64,000 nt of DNA from Bacteroidales bacterium (GTDB taxonomy: Bacteria; Bacteroidota; Bacteroidia; Bacteroidales; UBA932), in NCBI GenBank assembly GCA_017634595.1, contig JAGBNC010000021.1, forward strand, positions 1 through 64,000, given 5' to 3'. The notes beneath the pieces were generated by a model. That model had not been told where the DNA came from. It did no database searches and saw only the letters and a program-made list of their open reading frames with translations. This document shows, in pieces, positions 10,850-16,597 of this stretch. The position numbers were made by a program, and so were the translations under genes. The stretch's first letter is position 1, and each line of letters opens with the position of its first letter.

Positions 10850-11905
10850 GTGCTTTCGGAAGTAACATCCTCATTTTTCTCAGCCCCAGAGGAGCCCTCG
10901 CAGGAAGGCTCGCCCTTTCTGGAGCCGCTGCACAGTTCAGAATCGGGATACAGCGAGCTCTGGCGTATCAACCGCCTGGGGCGCTTCAGGGTGCTGAAAT
11001 GCCTCAAGCCGCAGTTTCGAGGGAATCCCGTGTACGAGGGCCTGCTCCGCAAAGAATTCCAGATAGGATTCTCGCTTGACCATCAGAACATCTGCCAGTA
11101 CTACTCGTTCCAGGCAGTAGCGGACCTGGGCAACTGCATTGAGATGGAATGGATAGACGGACGCACCCTGGAAGAGCTGATTGCAGGCGAGAGCCATTCC
11201 ACGGAGCTTGAAGACAGCATCATTGACCAGCTGTGCGACGCTCTCTCTTACATGCACTCCAAGCAGGTGCTCCACCGCGACCTCAAGCCGTCCAACATAC
11301 TGGTCACTTTCAAAGGTAATACGGTCAAACTCATCGACTTCGGTTTTTCCGACTCCGACGCCCACTCGGTGCTCAAAGTACCGGCCGGCACCGCCGTGTA
11401 TGCCGCTCCTGAGGTCCTGCGAGGCGGGATTGGCGATGTACGCAGCGATATCTGGTCGCTAGGTTTGGTCATCTCCGCTCTCACACGCAGGCATAGGAAC
11501 GTGGTGAGCAAGTGCTGCGAGAAAAGGCCGCGGCTGCGCTATTCATCCGTCCAGGAAGTACGGAAGGCGCTGCACAGCCGCTGGCCGCTGGTGTCCGGGG
11601 TGCTGTTTATCGTGCTTGTAGCAGCTTTCGCCCTATGGCCAGTCGTAAGCGGCTGGTTTTCAAGCCCGAAGGCACCCAGCCTAGTTGAGCCAGTCTCCGT
11701 GCCGGTTGACACGGCGGTCCTTACTCCCGCCGACAGCGTCTCCATTGATGAGCCGGCTGCATCTTCGGCGCCTGCCAAGCCCAAGCCGGCAAGGGAGCGC
11801 CCCGTCCAGCCAAGCGGCACTACAGACGCTGACGCAGCTGATGCAACCGTCGAAGGAGCCGACATCGACGACCTCTTCCGCCAGGCCACGGAGCTGTTTG
11901 AGTGA
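10850..11905 (+). CDS. Eukaryote-like Ser/Thr protein kinase, single-pass membrane protein
   Basis: Counting from an upstream in-frame TTG (10844), the protein has a kinase domain at about residues 38-245: Lys52 in FRVLKCLKP, catalytic Asp146 in HRDLKPSN, metal Asp165 in IDFGFSD, and AAPE at 187-190. The Gly-rich loop is degenerate. A transmembrane helix at about 248-267 is followed by a roughly 85-residue Pro/Ala/Asp-rich tail, which would be outside the membrane if the kinase faces the cytoplasm. No ATG exists before the kinase core; GTG 10850 fits the promoter better than TTG 10844. The gene diverges from an outer-membrane protein gene. Confidence 0.85.
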   Translation: MLSEVTSSFFSAPEEPSQEGSPFLEPLHSSESGYSELWRINRLGRFRVLKCLKPQFRGNPVYEGLLRKEFQIGFSLDHQNICQYYSFQAVADLGNCIEMEWIDGRTLEELIAGESHSTELEDSIIDQLCDALSYMHSKQVLHRDLKPSNILVTFKGNTVKLIDFGFSDSDAHSVLKVPAGTAVYAAPEVLRGGIGDVRSDIWSLGLVISALTRRHRNVVSKCCEKRPRLRYSSVQEVRKALHSRWPLVSGVLFIVLVAAFALWPVVSGWFSSPKAPSLVEPVSVPVDTAVLTPADSVSIDEPAASSAPAKPKPARERPVQPSGTTDADAADATVEGADIDDLFRQATELFE

Positions 11906-11913
11906 ACCATCTT

Positions 11914-11959
11914 AATAAAGATTCGTCAATATTTATTTTGTTTTTGCCGAATCTTTATT
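11914..11959 (+). promoter_or_regulatory. Perfect 12-bp inverted repeat, predicted operator of the MNT-HepT operon
   Basis: AATAAAGATTCG (11914-11925) and CGAATCTTTATT (11948-11959) are exact inverted copies with 22 bp between them. The right arm ends on the first base of the -7 box and the left arm lies upstream of the -33 element, so a bound dimer would straddle and block the promoter. AbiEi-type antitoxins are known to bind inverted repeats in their own promoters, and the next gene has an AbiEi-like N-terminal domain. Confidence 0.75.
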
Positions 11960-11966
11960 AAATTTG
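11937..11966 (+). promoter_or_regulatory. Promoter of the MNT-HepT operon
   Basis: TTTG (11937-11940), 18-nt spacer, TAAATTTG (11959-11966). The -7 box ends five bases before the ATG at 11972, so the mRNA should have almost no leader. Confidence 0.75.
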
Positions 11967-11971
11967 CGGGT

Positions 11972-12907
11972 ATGAAACGCCCAAAATATGAAAAGGAGGT
12001 TGAATTGTTAATAACCTCAAAAGACGAGATACTCCGCTCAGAATTCGCAGAAGTTTGCAAGGGGATGCCCGCATCTTCGGTTGACGCCAGAATCAGAAGT
12101 CTTATCCTCTCCGGGAAACTGTCAAAAATCGGACGTGGAAAGTACCTGTCAATTCACAAACCGATCCATCCTGTTATTATTTCTCCCTGGATGAAGGATC
12201 TTAATGCCTGGATGATAGACAATTGTGAAGGGATTTCCAGTTGTCTCTATGAAAAAGAAGCCAATCTAATTATAGAGGTTCCTAAAAGAGATATTCCGCA
12301 CGTCGTCAGCAGCCTCAAAAAGAATTGGGCGAAGGTTGTCACCAAAAAAGATGCTGAAAGGTTTCCCGGCAGAATTGAAGGGTATATTCTTGTGGGACAA
12401 TTGACCTCAGACGCGCCGCTTCTGTCAAAGGAAGGATGCACTGTACCATCCTTGGAGAAGGAATTGGTTGACTCGATATGCAATAAAGAAGAATCCGCCT
12501 TTTCCTTCCAAAAAGTGATGGAAGTTTTCCCTATCAACATAAACAGGCTTCGGCGCTATGCAACAAGACGGGGTGTAGAGGCAGAACTGTCGGAACGTCT
12601 GGCCGGTTTGAACCGTGAAAGGATTGCGATGTTCTCGAGTATTCAGAAGTACTTTGCAAAAACGGCAGTCACAAAGGCGTGGGTCTTCGGCTCGTTTGCC
12701 AGAGGCGAGGAGACAGACAGAAGCGACATTGACCTTCTGGTCGACTACGCCCCCGACTCCGGCATATCTTTACTCACGGTAATTCGTTACAAACTAGACC
12801 TTGAACAAATAACGGGACGGGAAGTGGACCTTATTGAGAACGGCAGCCTCAAGCCGTTTGCCGTGGCTTCCGCCGAGCACGATAAATACTTGATATATGA
12901 GAGATAA
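11972..12907 (+). CDS. mntA: AbiEi-like winged-helix / MNT nucleotidyltransferase fusion, predicted antitoxin
   Basis: The 311-residue protein has two parts. Residues 1 to about 190 look like an AbiEi-type winged-helix antitoxin/regulator (SSVDARIRSLILSGKLSKIGRGKY is a wing-like DNA-binding segment). Residues about 215-311 form a minimal nucleotidyltransferase with G240-S241-F242-ARGE, Asp252 and Asp254 in SDIDLL and a third Asp286 in REVDLIE, so all catalytic residues are present. MNT proteins block HepT toxins by adenylylating a tyrosine. The gene overlaps hepT by 11 bp. The DNA-binding part plus the operator upstream suggests that one protein both neutralises the toxin and represses the operon. 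Confidence 0.85.
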   Translation: MKRPKYEKEVELLITSKDEILRSEFAEVCKGMPASSVDARIRSLILSGKLSKIGRGKYLSIHKPIHPVIISPWMKDLNAWMIDNCEGISSCLYEKEANLIIEVPKRDIPHVVSSLKKNWAKVVTKKDAERFPGRIEGYILVGQLTSDAPLLSKEGCTVPSLEKELVDSICNKEESAFSFQKVMEVFPININRLRRYATRRGVEAELSERLAGLNRERIAMFSSIQKYFAKTAVTKAWVFGSFARGEETDRSDIDLLVDYAPDSGISLLTVIRYKLDLEQITGREVDLIENGSLKPFAVASAEHDKYLIYER

Positions 12908-13241
12908 GATTAACGATCCAGCACGGTTGGAATTGATAAAAGAGTCTATATCAACCATCGAAGAATTCTCGTCCGGTATCTCTACAGCCTGTGAATTCAC
13001 ATCAAACAAGATTCTGTGCCACGCCGTCACATACAACCTCCAGTGCGTCGGCGAAGGCGCATACAAACTGTCTAGGGATTTCAAAAATGCTCACCCAAAT
13101 ATTGACTGGCCAGCAATCGAAGGTCTAAGACATGTATTGGTTCACGACTATTATTCCGTAAACTTCAGCCGAGTTTGGGCAATCGTCCAAAATGACGTTC
13201 CTGCCCTCAAGTCTTACCTGCAGCAAATAACGCAGGAATAA
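12897..13241 (+). CDS. hepT: HepT-like toxin (HEPN family)
   Basis: This 114-residue all-helical protein has the HepT active-site motif Arg78-x4-His83-x-Tyr85 (LRHVLVHDYYSV). HepT is a HEPN ribonuclease toxin whose tyrosine is adenylylated by its MNT partner; both the RNase residues and the target tyrosine are intact here. Its start ATG lies 11 bp inside the MNT gene, so translation is coupled. The length fits the family. Right after its stop codon begins a headless HipB-like reading frame, which suggests that the MNT-HepT pair was inserted at the front of a hip operon. Confidence 0.88.
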   Translation: MRDKINDPARLELIKESISTIEEFSSGISTACEFTSNKILCHAVTYNLQCVGEGAYKLSRDFKNAHPNIDWPAIEGLRHVLVHDYYSVNFSRVWAIVQNDVPALKSYLQQITQE

Positions 13242-13249
13242 GATATTAA

Positions 13250-13438
13250 AGCCTCTCCAACCCAAGAAGAAAGCACCTGCGCCTCACACAGGAAGATTTG
13301 GCCCAGATGGCCGGAATCAGCCTGGCGACAGTAAAAGACATCGAACGGGGTGCCGGGAATCCGTCCTGGAGCACTGTCGAGAAGATATGCGAGGTGCTGG
13401 GACTAAGTATCTCATTTCATATCAAGCAAACAGTATGA
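13250..13438 (+). pseudogene. hipB: HipB-like Cro/C1-type HTH without a start codon
   Basis: From 13250 to the TGA at 13436-13438 an open frame encodes about 62 residues with a full XRE helix-turn-helix core (LTQEDLAQMAGISLATVKDIERG) and a HipB-like tail (VEKICEVLGLSISFHIK). The frame is closed by a stop at 13247-13249 and holds no ATG, GTG or TTG before the HTH core, and the hepT stop is only 8 bp upstream. It is therefore truncated at its 5' end or uses an unusual start. Its stop overlaps the next ATG (ATGA), the normal spacing of hipB with its partner. Confidence 0.7.
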
Positions 13439-13761
13439 GAGTAATCGAAGTGTATTGTATGGGGCGTTATGCAGGCCTGCTGGAGGAGAGCGACCATAGG
13501 CATTACATATTCCGCTATTCAGATGAATACTTGGAAGATACTGCCCTTCCTCCGGTATCAGTCAACCTGCCCAAGCACCAACAGGAATACGAAGGAGAAG
13601 CTCTTCTTCCCTATTTTCAAAGCCTGCTTCCAGAAGGACGCAACCGCAAAGTATTCTGCCAGGAAAACAAGGTTGATGAGGACGACTGGTTTGGGATGCT
13701 TGCGGCTCTTTCAGGACGCGATATACCCGGCGCCGTTAAACTAAAGAGCGACTCTCAATGA
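13435..13761 (+). CDS. hipS: HipA N-terminal-subdomain protein (HipS-like)
   Basis: This 108-residue protein corresponds to the separate N-terminal piece of HipA (couple_hipA family), with RYAGLLEE near the start and the family core LLPYFQSLLPEGRNRK, EDDWFGMLAALSGRDIPGAVKLK. In three-gene HipBST systems this small protein (HipS) is the antitoxin against the HipT kinase. It overlaps hipT by 4 bp (ATGA) and the hipB remnant by 4 bp. The frame is open further upstream to 13387, but ATG 13435 is the family start and the coupling point. Confidence 0.85.
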   Translation: MRVIEVYCMGRYAGLLEESDHRHYIFRYSDEYLEDTALPPVSVNLPKHQQEYEGEALLPYFQSLLPEGRNRKVFCQENKVDEDDWFGMLAALSGRDIPGAVKLKSDSQ

Positions 13762-14672
13762 AAAAATCTATCGACACCCATCTGGATTTCAGCTTCGAGA
13801 AAAACCCGGATAAGGAATTCCTGCGCCGCGCCCTTGGGCGTATATCCCTTTCCGGCGTACAGGAAAAGTTTTCGGCCGTAATCGACGGCGGCAAGTTCCG
13901 GCTTGCCCGAGATGGCGAGCAGGGCACGTGGATACTGAAACCGGCGCCCATGGACCTGACGCTTGATGGCCGCAAACACGTACCAGTCAACGAGTACATC
14001 ACGATGACGATAGCCCGACGCCTATATGGAATAGTCACGGCAGAGGTACTGCTCTGCGAGGACAGTTCAGGGCAGAATGTACTTGCAGTAAGACGATTTG
14101 ACGTACAGCCAGATGGTAGAAAACTCCCCCAGGAAGACTTTGCGTCCGTACTTGGCCGCAGCGGGACTGAGCCTGGCGGCATCTTCAAGTACACCGGCGA
14201 TTATGCCGAGATCGCGGCCGCAATACGAAGGTATATCTCTGCCTGGCCCCCTGCCGTTGAAGATTTCTTCCGTCTTGTACTGTTCAATTACATCTACGCC
14301 AACGGAGATGCCCACCTGAAGAATTTTTCGATTCTGCGGCAAGGCCCCGAATACATACTGGCCCCGGCCTACAACCTCCTGAACACGGAACTGCACATAA
14401 AGGGCTGCGACTTTGCGTTGAGTGGAGGTCTGTCGCAGGATCTTGTACTCTCGGACATCTACAGCACTTCCGGCCACCCCTGCCGTGCCGATTTTGAGCA
14501 GTTCGGGGAAATAATAGGCCTGAAGCCACCCCGCATCAAGAAGGTAATCAGTCAGTTTATGGCGCTGCCTGAAGAGGTGGGAATGCTTTTACGTCAATCA
14601 CCATTCCCAGATAAAATGCAACGGTCCTACCTGCGGATAATCAAAGAACGCTTGGCAAGGATCAACAGGTAG
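13758..14672 (+). CDS. hipT: HipT-like Ser/Thr kinase toxin with a substituted metal-binding Asp
   Basis: The 304-residue protein is the HipA kinase core: ISLSGVQEKFS (29-39, autophosphorylation/P-loop region), Lys61 in WILKPAP, and the catalytic loop NGDAHLKN with Asp184. HipA-type toxins phosphorylate aminoacyl-tRNA synthetases or related targets. The DFG-equivalent site, normally a PxYD motif, reads LAPAYNLLNTE here: codon 206 is AAC, so the Mg-binding Asp is Asn. The corresponding Asp-to-neutral change kills activity in studied HipA proteins. With the headless hipB, this suggests a toxin that has lost activity. The rest of the protein, including the QRSYLRIIKERLARINR end, is intact. Confidence 0.85.
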   Translation: MKKSIDTHLDFSFEKNPDKEFLRRALGRISLSGVQEKFSAVIDGGKFRLARDGEQGTWILKPAPMDLTLDGRKHVPVNEYITMTIARRLYGIVTAEVLLCEDSSGQNVLAVRRFDVQPDGRKLPQEDFASVLGRSGTEPGGIFKYTGDYAEIAAAIRRYISAWPPAVEDFFRLVLFNYIYANGDAHLKNFSILRQGPEYILAPAYNLLNTELHIKGCDFALSGGLSQDLVLSDIYSTSGHPCRADFEQFGEIIGLKPPRIKKVISQFMALPEEVGMLLRQSPFPDKMQRSYLRIIKERLARINR

Positions 14673-14683
14673 AACCCTTCTTT

Positions 14684-15259
14684 TTATGCCTTCTCCAGCT
14701 TCGTCAGGCCGCCGTTTTTGCCGGCGATGTAGGAGGGAGTGGCGCTACCATCGGCGCGGGTGATGCAGTCAAGCACCAGCGGGTACCCAAGGAGGAACAG
14801 CGCCGCCTGGAAGTTGTCTCCCGGCTGGAGTTTGGCGTTGGCGCTCTCAAGCACTCGCCAAGTATCGTCCCCGATAAACTCAAGTTTCACAAGGCGATTG
14901 GGCGCCCAACCGATGAACAGTTTATCGCCCGGAGCCATTTCTGAGGCCGAAACAAACGGCGTGGAAAAGAAATCCGAAGAAGTGTCTTTAGAATTCTTCA
15001 GCACATTCCGGTATTCAGCAAATGAAGGATAGCCAATGAAACGGCACAGAAGGTCTAGCGTCGCGACACGCGGCACCGGCTTCAGGTTTACATACCCCCA
15101 CAGCCTCTTGAGCGTTGAAGAAGAGAGGTACTCCCCTATCTCGTGTTCAATCACCACAGACAACGACTCAAAGTCCGTGGAGGTATTCACCTTCCGGCCG
15201 TATTTCTTTTCCACCGCCTCAAGGAGAGAGGTTATTTCGGGGATCTGGATTGCCGACAT
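14684..15259 (-). CDS. Conserved Bacteroidales-type protein of unknown function
   Basis: The product (191 residues) starts MSAIQIPEITSLLEAVEKKYG. The first half is helical and contains STLKRLWGYVNLKPVPRVATLDLLCRFIGY, which reads like a helix-turn-helix core; the second half (DKLFIGWAPNRLVKLEFIGDDTWRVLES) looks like a small beta-barrel. I do not recognise a named family; a DNA-binding regulator is a guess. ATG 15259 is chosen over the longer frame because a TACCTTTG box lies seven bases before it. It stands between hipT and higBA, opposite to hipT. Its promoter carries a 20-bp element also found at 20473-20492. Confidence 0.65.
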   Translation of the reverse strand: MSAIQIPEITSLLEAVEKKYGRKVNTSTDFESLSVVIEHEIGEYLSSSTLKRLWGYVNLKPVPRVATLDLLCRFIGYPSFAEYRNVLKNSKDTSSDFFSTPFVSASEMAPGDKLFIGWAPNRLVKLEFIGDDTWRVLESANAKLQPGDNFQAALFLLGYPLVLDCITRADGSATPSYIAGKNGGLTKLEKA

Positions 15260-15266
15260 TATGGAA

Positions 15267-15312
15267 CAAAGGTATATACTTGCCGAGAGATGGTCAAGTT
15301 CACATTGGTTCA
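15267..15312 (-). promoter_or_regulatory. Promoter with shared 20-bp element (copy A)
   Basis: Minus strand: TGAACCAATGTGAACTTGAC (15312-15293) includes the -33 TTG, followed by a 20-nt spacer and TACCTTTG (15274-15267). A copy with one changed base lies at 20492-20473 at the same distance from its own -7 box. Confidence 0.7.
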
Positions 15313-15324
15313 ATGAGAAGTGCC

Positions 15325-15690
15325 CTATACACCGAGCATCAAGGACGGGGATATATCAAGCTTAGAGCAGAGCAGCCGGGCCACACGCAGCGTTGGCTCT
15401 GCACGCCCGCTGACATAGTCGCTGATTCTGGCCGGACTTATTCCTATCTCGTTTGCCAATTGTTTCTGGGTCATACCCTTTTCCTCGAGAGATAGTTGAA
15501 TAAGATCCGACACGCTTGGCTTTTCCATAGGGAAATGAACATCTTCGTATGCTATGACCACATCTGACATTATGGTCAACTCCAAAAGGGACGGGTCAGT
15601 AAGAGGTGTATCTTCGCTGACAAGAGGCAAAAGCTCTTCGATACGCTGCAAAGCGTATTCATAAGTAAGTTGCTCTAGATTCTCGTTCAT
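15325..15690 (-). CDS. higA: HigA-like antitoxin, XRE HTH
   Basis: The 121-residue protein has a C-terminal Cro/C1 helix-turn-helix (about 68-121; MTQKQLANEIGISPARISDYVSGRAEPTLRVARLLC) and an acidic helical N-terminal half that fits toxin binding. The order toxin then antitoxin and the 4-bp overlap (ATGA at 15687-15690) match HigBA systems. It should neutralise HigB and repress the pair. The short space to the next gene holds the promoter with the 20-bp element. Confidence 0.87.
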   Translation of the reverse strand: MNENLEQLTYEYALQRIEELLPLVSEDTPLTDPSLLELTIMSDVVIAYEDVHFPMEKPSVSDLIQLSLEEKGMTQKQLANEIGISPARISDYVSGRAEPTLRVARLLCSKLDISPSLMLGV

Positions 15691-15986
15691 ATCTGTGATG
15701 CATCTATTTTATCATACTCTCCGTGCGTGCCCACAAAACGGATAAAAAAATAACCAACCAGGAATTTGATAACCACTACAAGTCTGTACTTGTTACCCCT
15801 GATATTGAACACATAATGCTGGTTTCCAACACTATCTACCGAGCCAAAATCCATCCTGACATCTGCAAATGTACGCCAATCAGCAGCTTCTGCTATCTGA
15901 TACCATCGTTCCAAAGCCACTTTGGAATCTTCCCTTCCAGGCCTCTCATAGAACTCCTGAAGCTTCTTGTGTGAGACTATATTCAT
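15687..15986 (-). CDS. higB: HigB-family mRNA interferase toxin
   Basis: The 99-residue protein matches the HigB_toxin family of RelE-like ribosome-dependent mRNA interferases: it starts MNIVSHKKLQEFYERP and has the core VFNIRGNKYRLVVVIKF and the end FIRFVGTHGEYDKID, where the Arg, Lys and His residues are the usual catalytic set. Length is normal. It is the first gene of the higBA operon, with its own promoter 15 bp upstream. Confidence 0.92.
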   Translation of the reverse strand: MNIVSHKKLQEFYERPGREDSKVALERWYQIAEAADWRTFADVRMDFGSVDSVGNQHYVFNIRGNKYRLVVVIKFLVGYFFIRFVGTHGEYDKIDASQI

Positions 15987-16000
15987 TTCCTTTCGCAGTG

Positions 16001-16030
16001 CAAAAATAGTTAATAATTTTGTTTTTCAAA
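16001..16030 (-). promoter_or_regulatory. higBA promoter
   Basis: Minus strand: TTTG (16030-16027), 18-nt spacer, TATTTTTG (16008-16001), 14 bases before the higB ATG. Confidence 0.7.
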
Positions 16031-16106
16031 ATATCAAGCACATAATATCGCGTATTTCAAGTGCCAAACACACAAAGCGAGCTTGGTGCGATACAACCAA
16101 ATATCG

Positions 16107-16312
16107 TTTTCGAAGCGGATGAGTCGCAAGAGCTTTGCGCAATTCGGCAGCATCATTGGACTGAAGCCTTCCCGCATTGACAAGATTATTAAGCAGTTCA
16201 GAGTTCTTCCGCAGAGGTTAAAACAATGATTTCATCCTCCCCGCTGCCTATCAAACTCCAGCGGACCTACATCAGGATAGTCCGGGAACGAATTGCGAGA
16301 TTCAATAGATAA
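16107..16312 (+). pseudogene. Frameshifted remnant of a second hipT (C-terminal end)
   Basis: The first part (codons from 16107) reads KSFAQFGSIIGLKPSRID, then IIKQF, matching EQFGEIIGLKPPRIKKV of the intact hipT. The end (16250-16312) is in a different frame and reads IKLQRTYIRIVRERIARFN, matching MQRSYLRIIKERLARIN, and stops at the same place. One indel around 16205-16245 therefore breaks it, and the N-terminal four fifths are missing. It lies in the same orientation as hipT, 1.4 kb downstream. Confidence 0.8.
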
Positions 16313-16548
16313 CACCAGACTCCTGCAAGTCAGTTTAGAATAGAAATAACCATTTAGAAATGGTATTTACATTTTGCGATCTTATCGGGGTTATTTGCAT
16401 TACACTGAGAATGGTTTGAATCATTCACAGCAAGTTTGTATTATGATTTATCTACCCTACAAACAAAGTGAAGAGTGATAAACAATTGGTCGGCATCGCT
16501 TAGTAAACAATAAAACATCAACCTCAAAAAAAGCCCTCATACGAGATA
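16313..16548. other. Intergenic, no gene seen
   Basis: A/T-rich stretch after the hipT remnant. It contains only a small palindrome (ACCATTT, two bases, AAATGGT near 16350) and no open frame, promoter or repeat I can support. Confidence 0.5.
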
Positions 16549-16583
16549 TTAGAAGCAGCATCTATATGGGATGCTGCTTCTAA
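16549..16583 (-). terminator. Terminator of the Big_2 lipoprotein operon
   Basis: TTAGAAGCAGCATC and GATGCTGCTTCTAA form a perfect 14-bp stem with a 7-nt loop, 14 bp after the stop codon. On the minus strand a T-run (GGGCTTTTTTTG, 16537-16525) follows about 13 bases later. Confidence 0.75.
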
Positions 16584-16597
16584 GTGGTATATATGGA

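Noticed and set aside
16528-16583. The terminator stem at 16549-16583 as a fifth member of the hairpin family
   Set aside because: Its arms are only 14 bp, its loop is 7 nt without TTTT, and it is followed by a T-run as in an intrinsic terminator.
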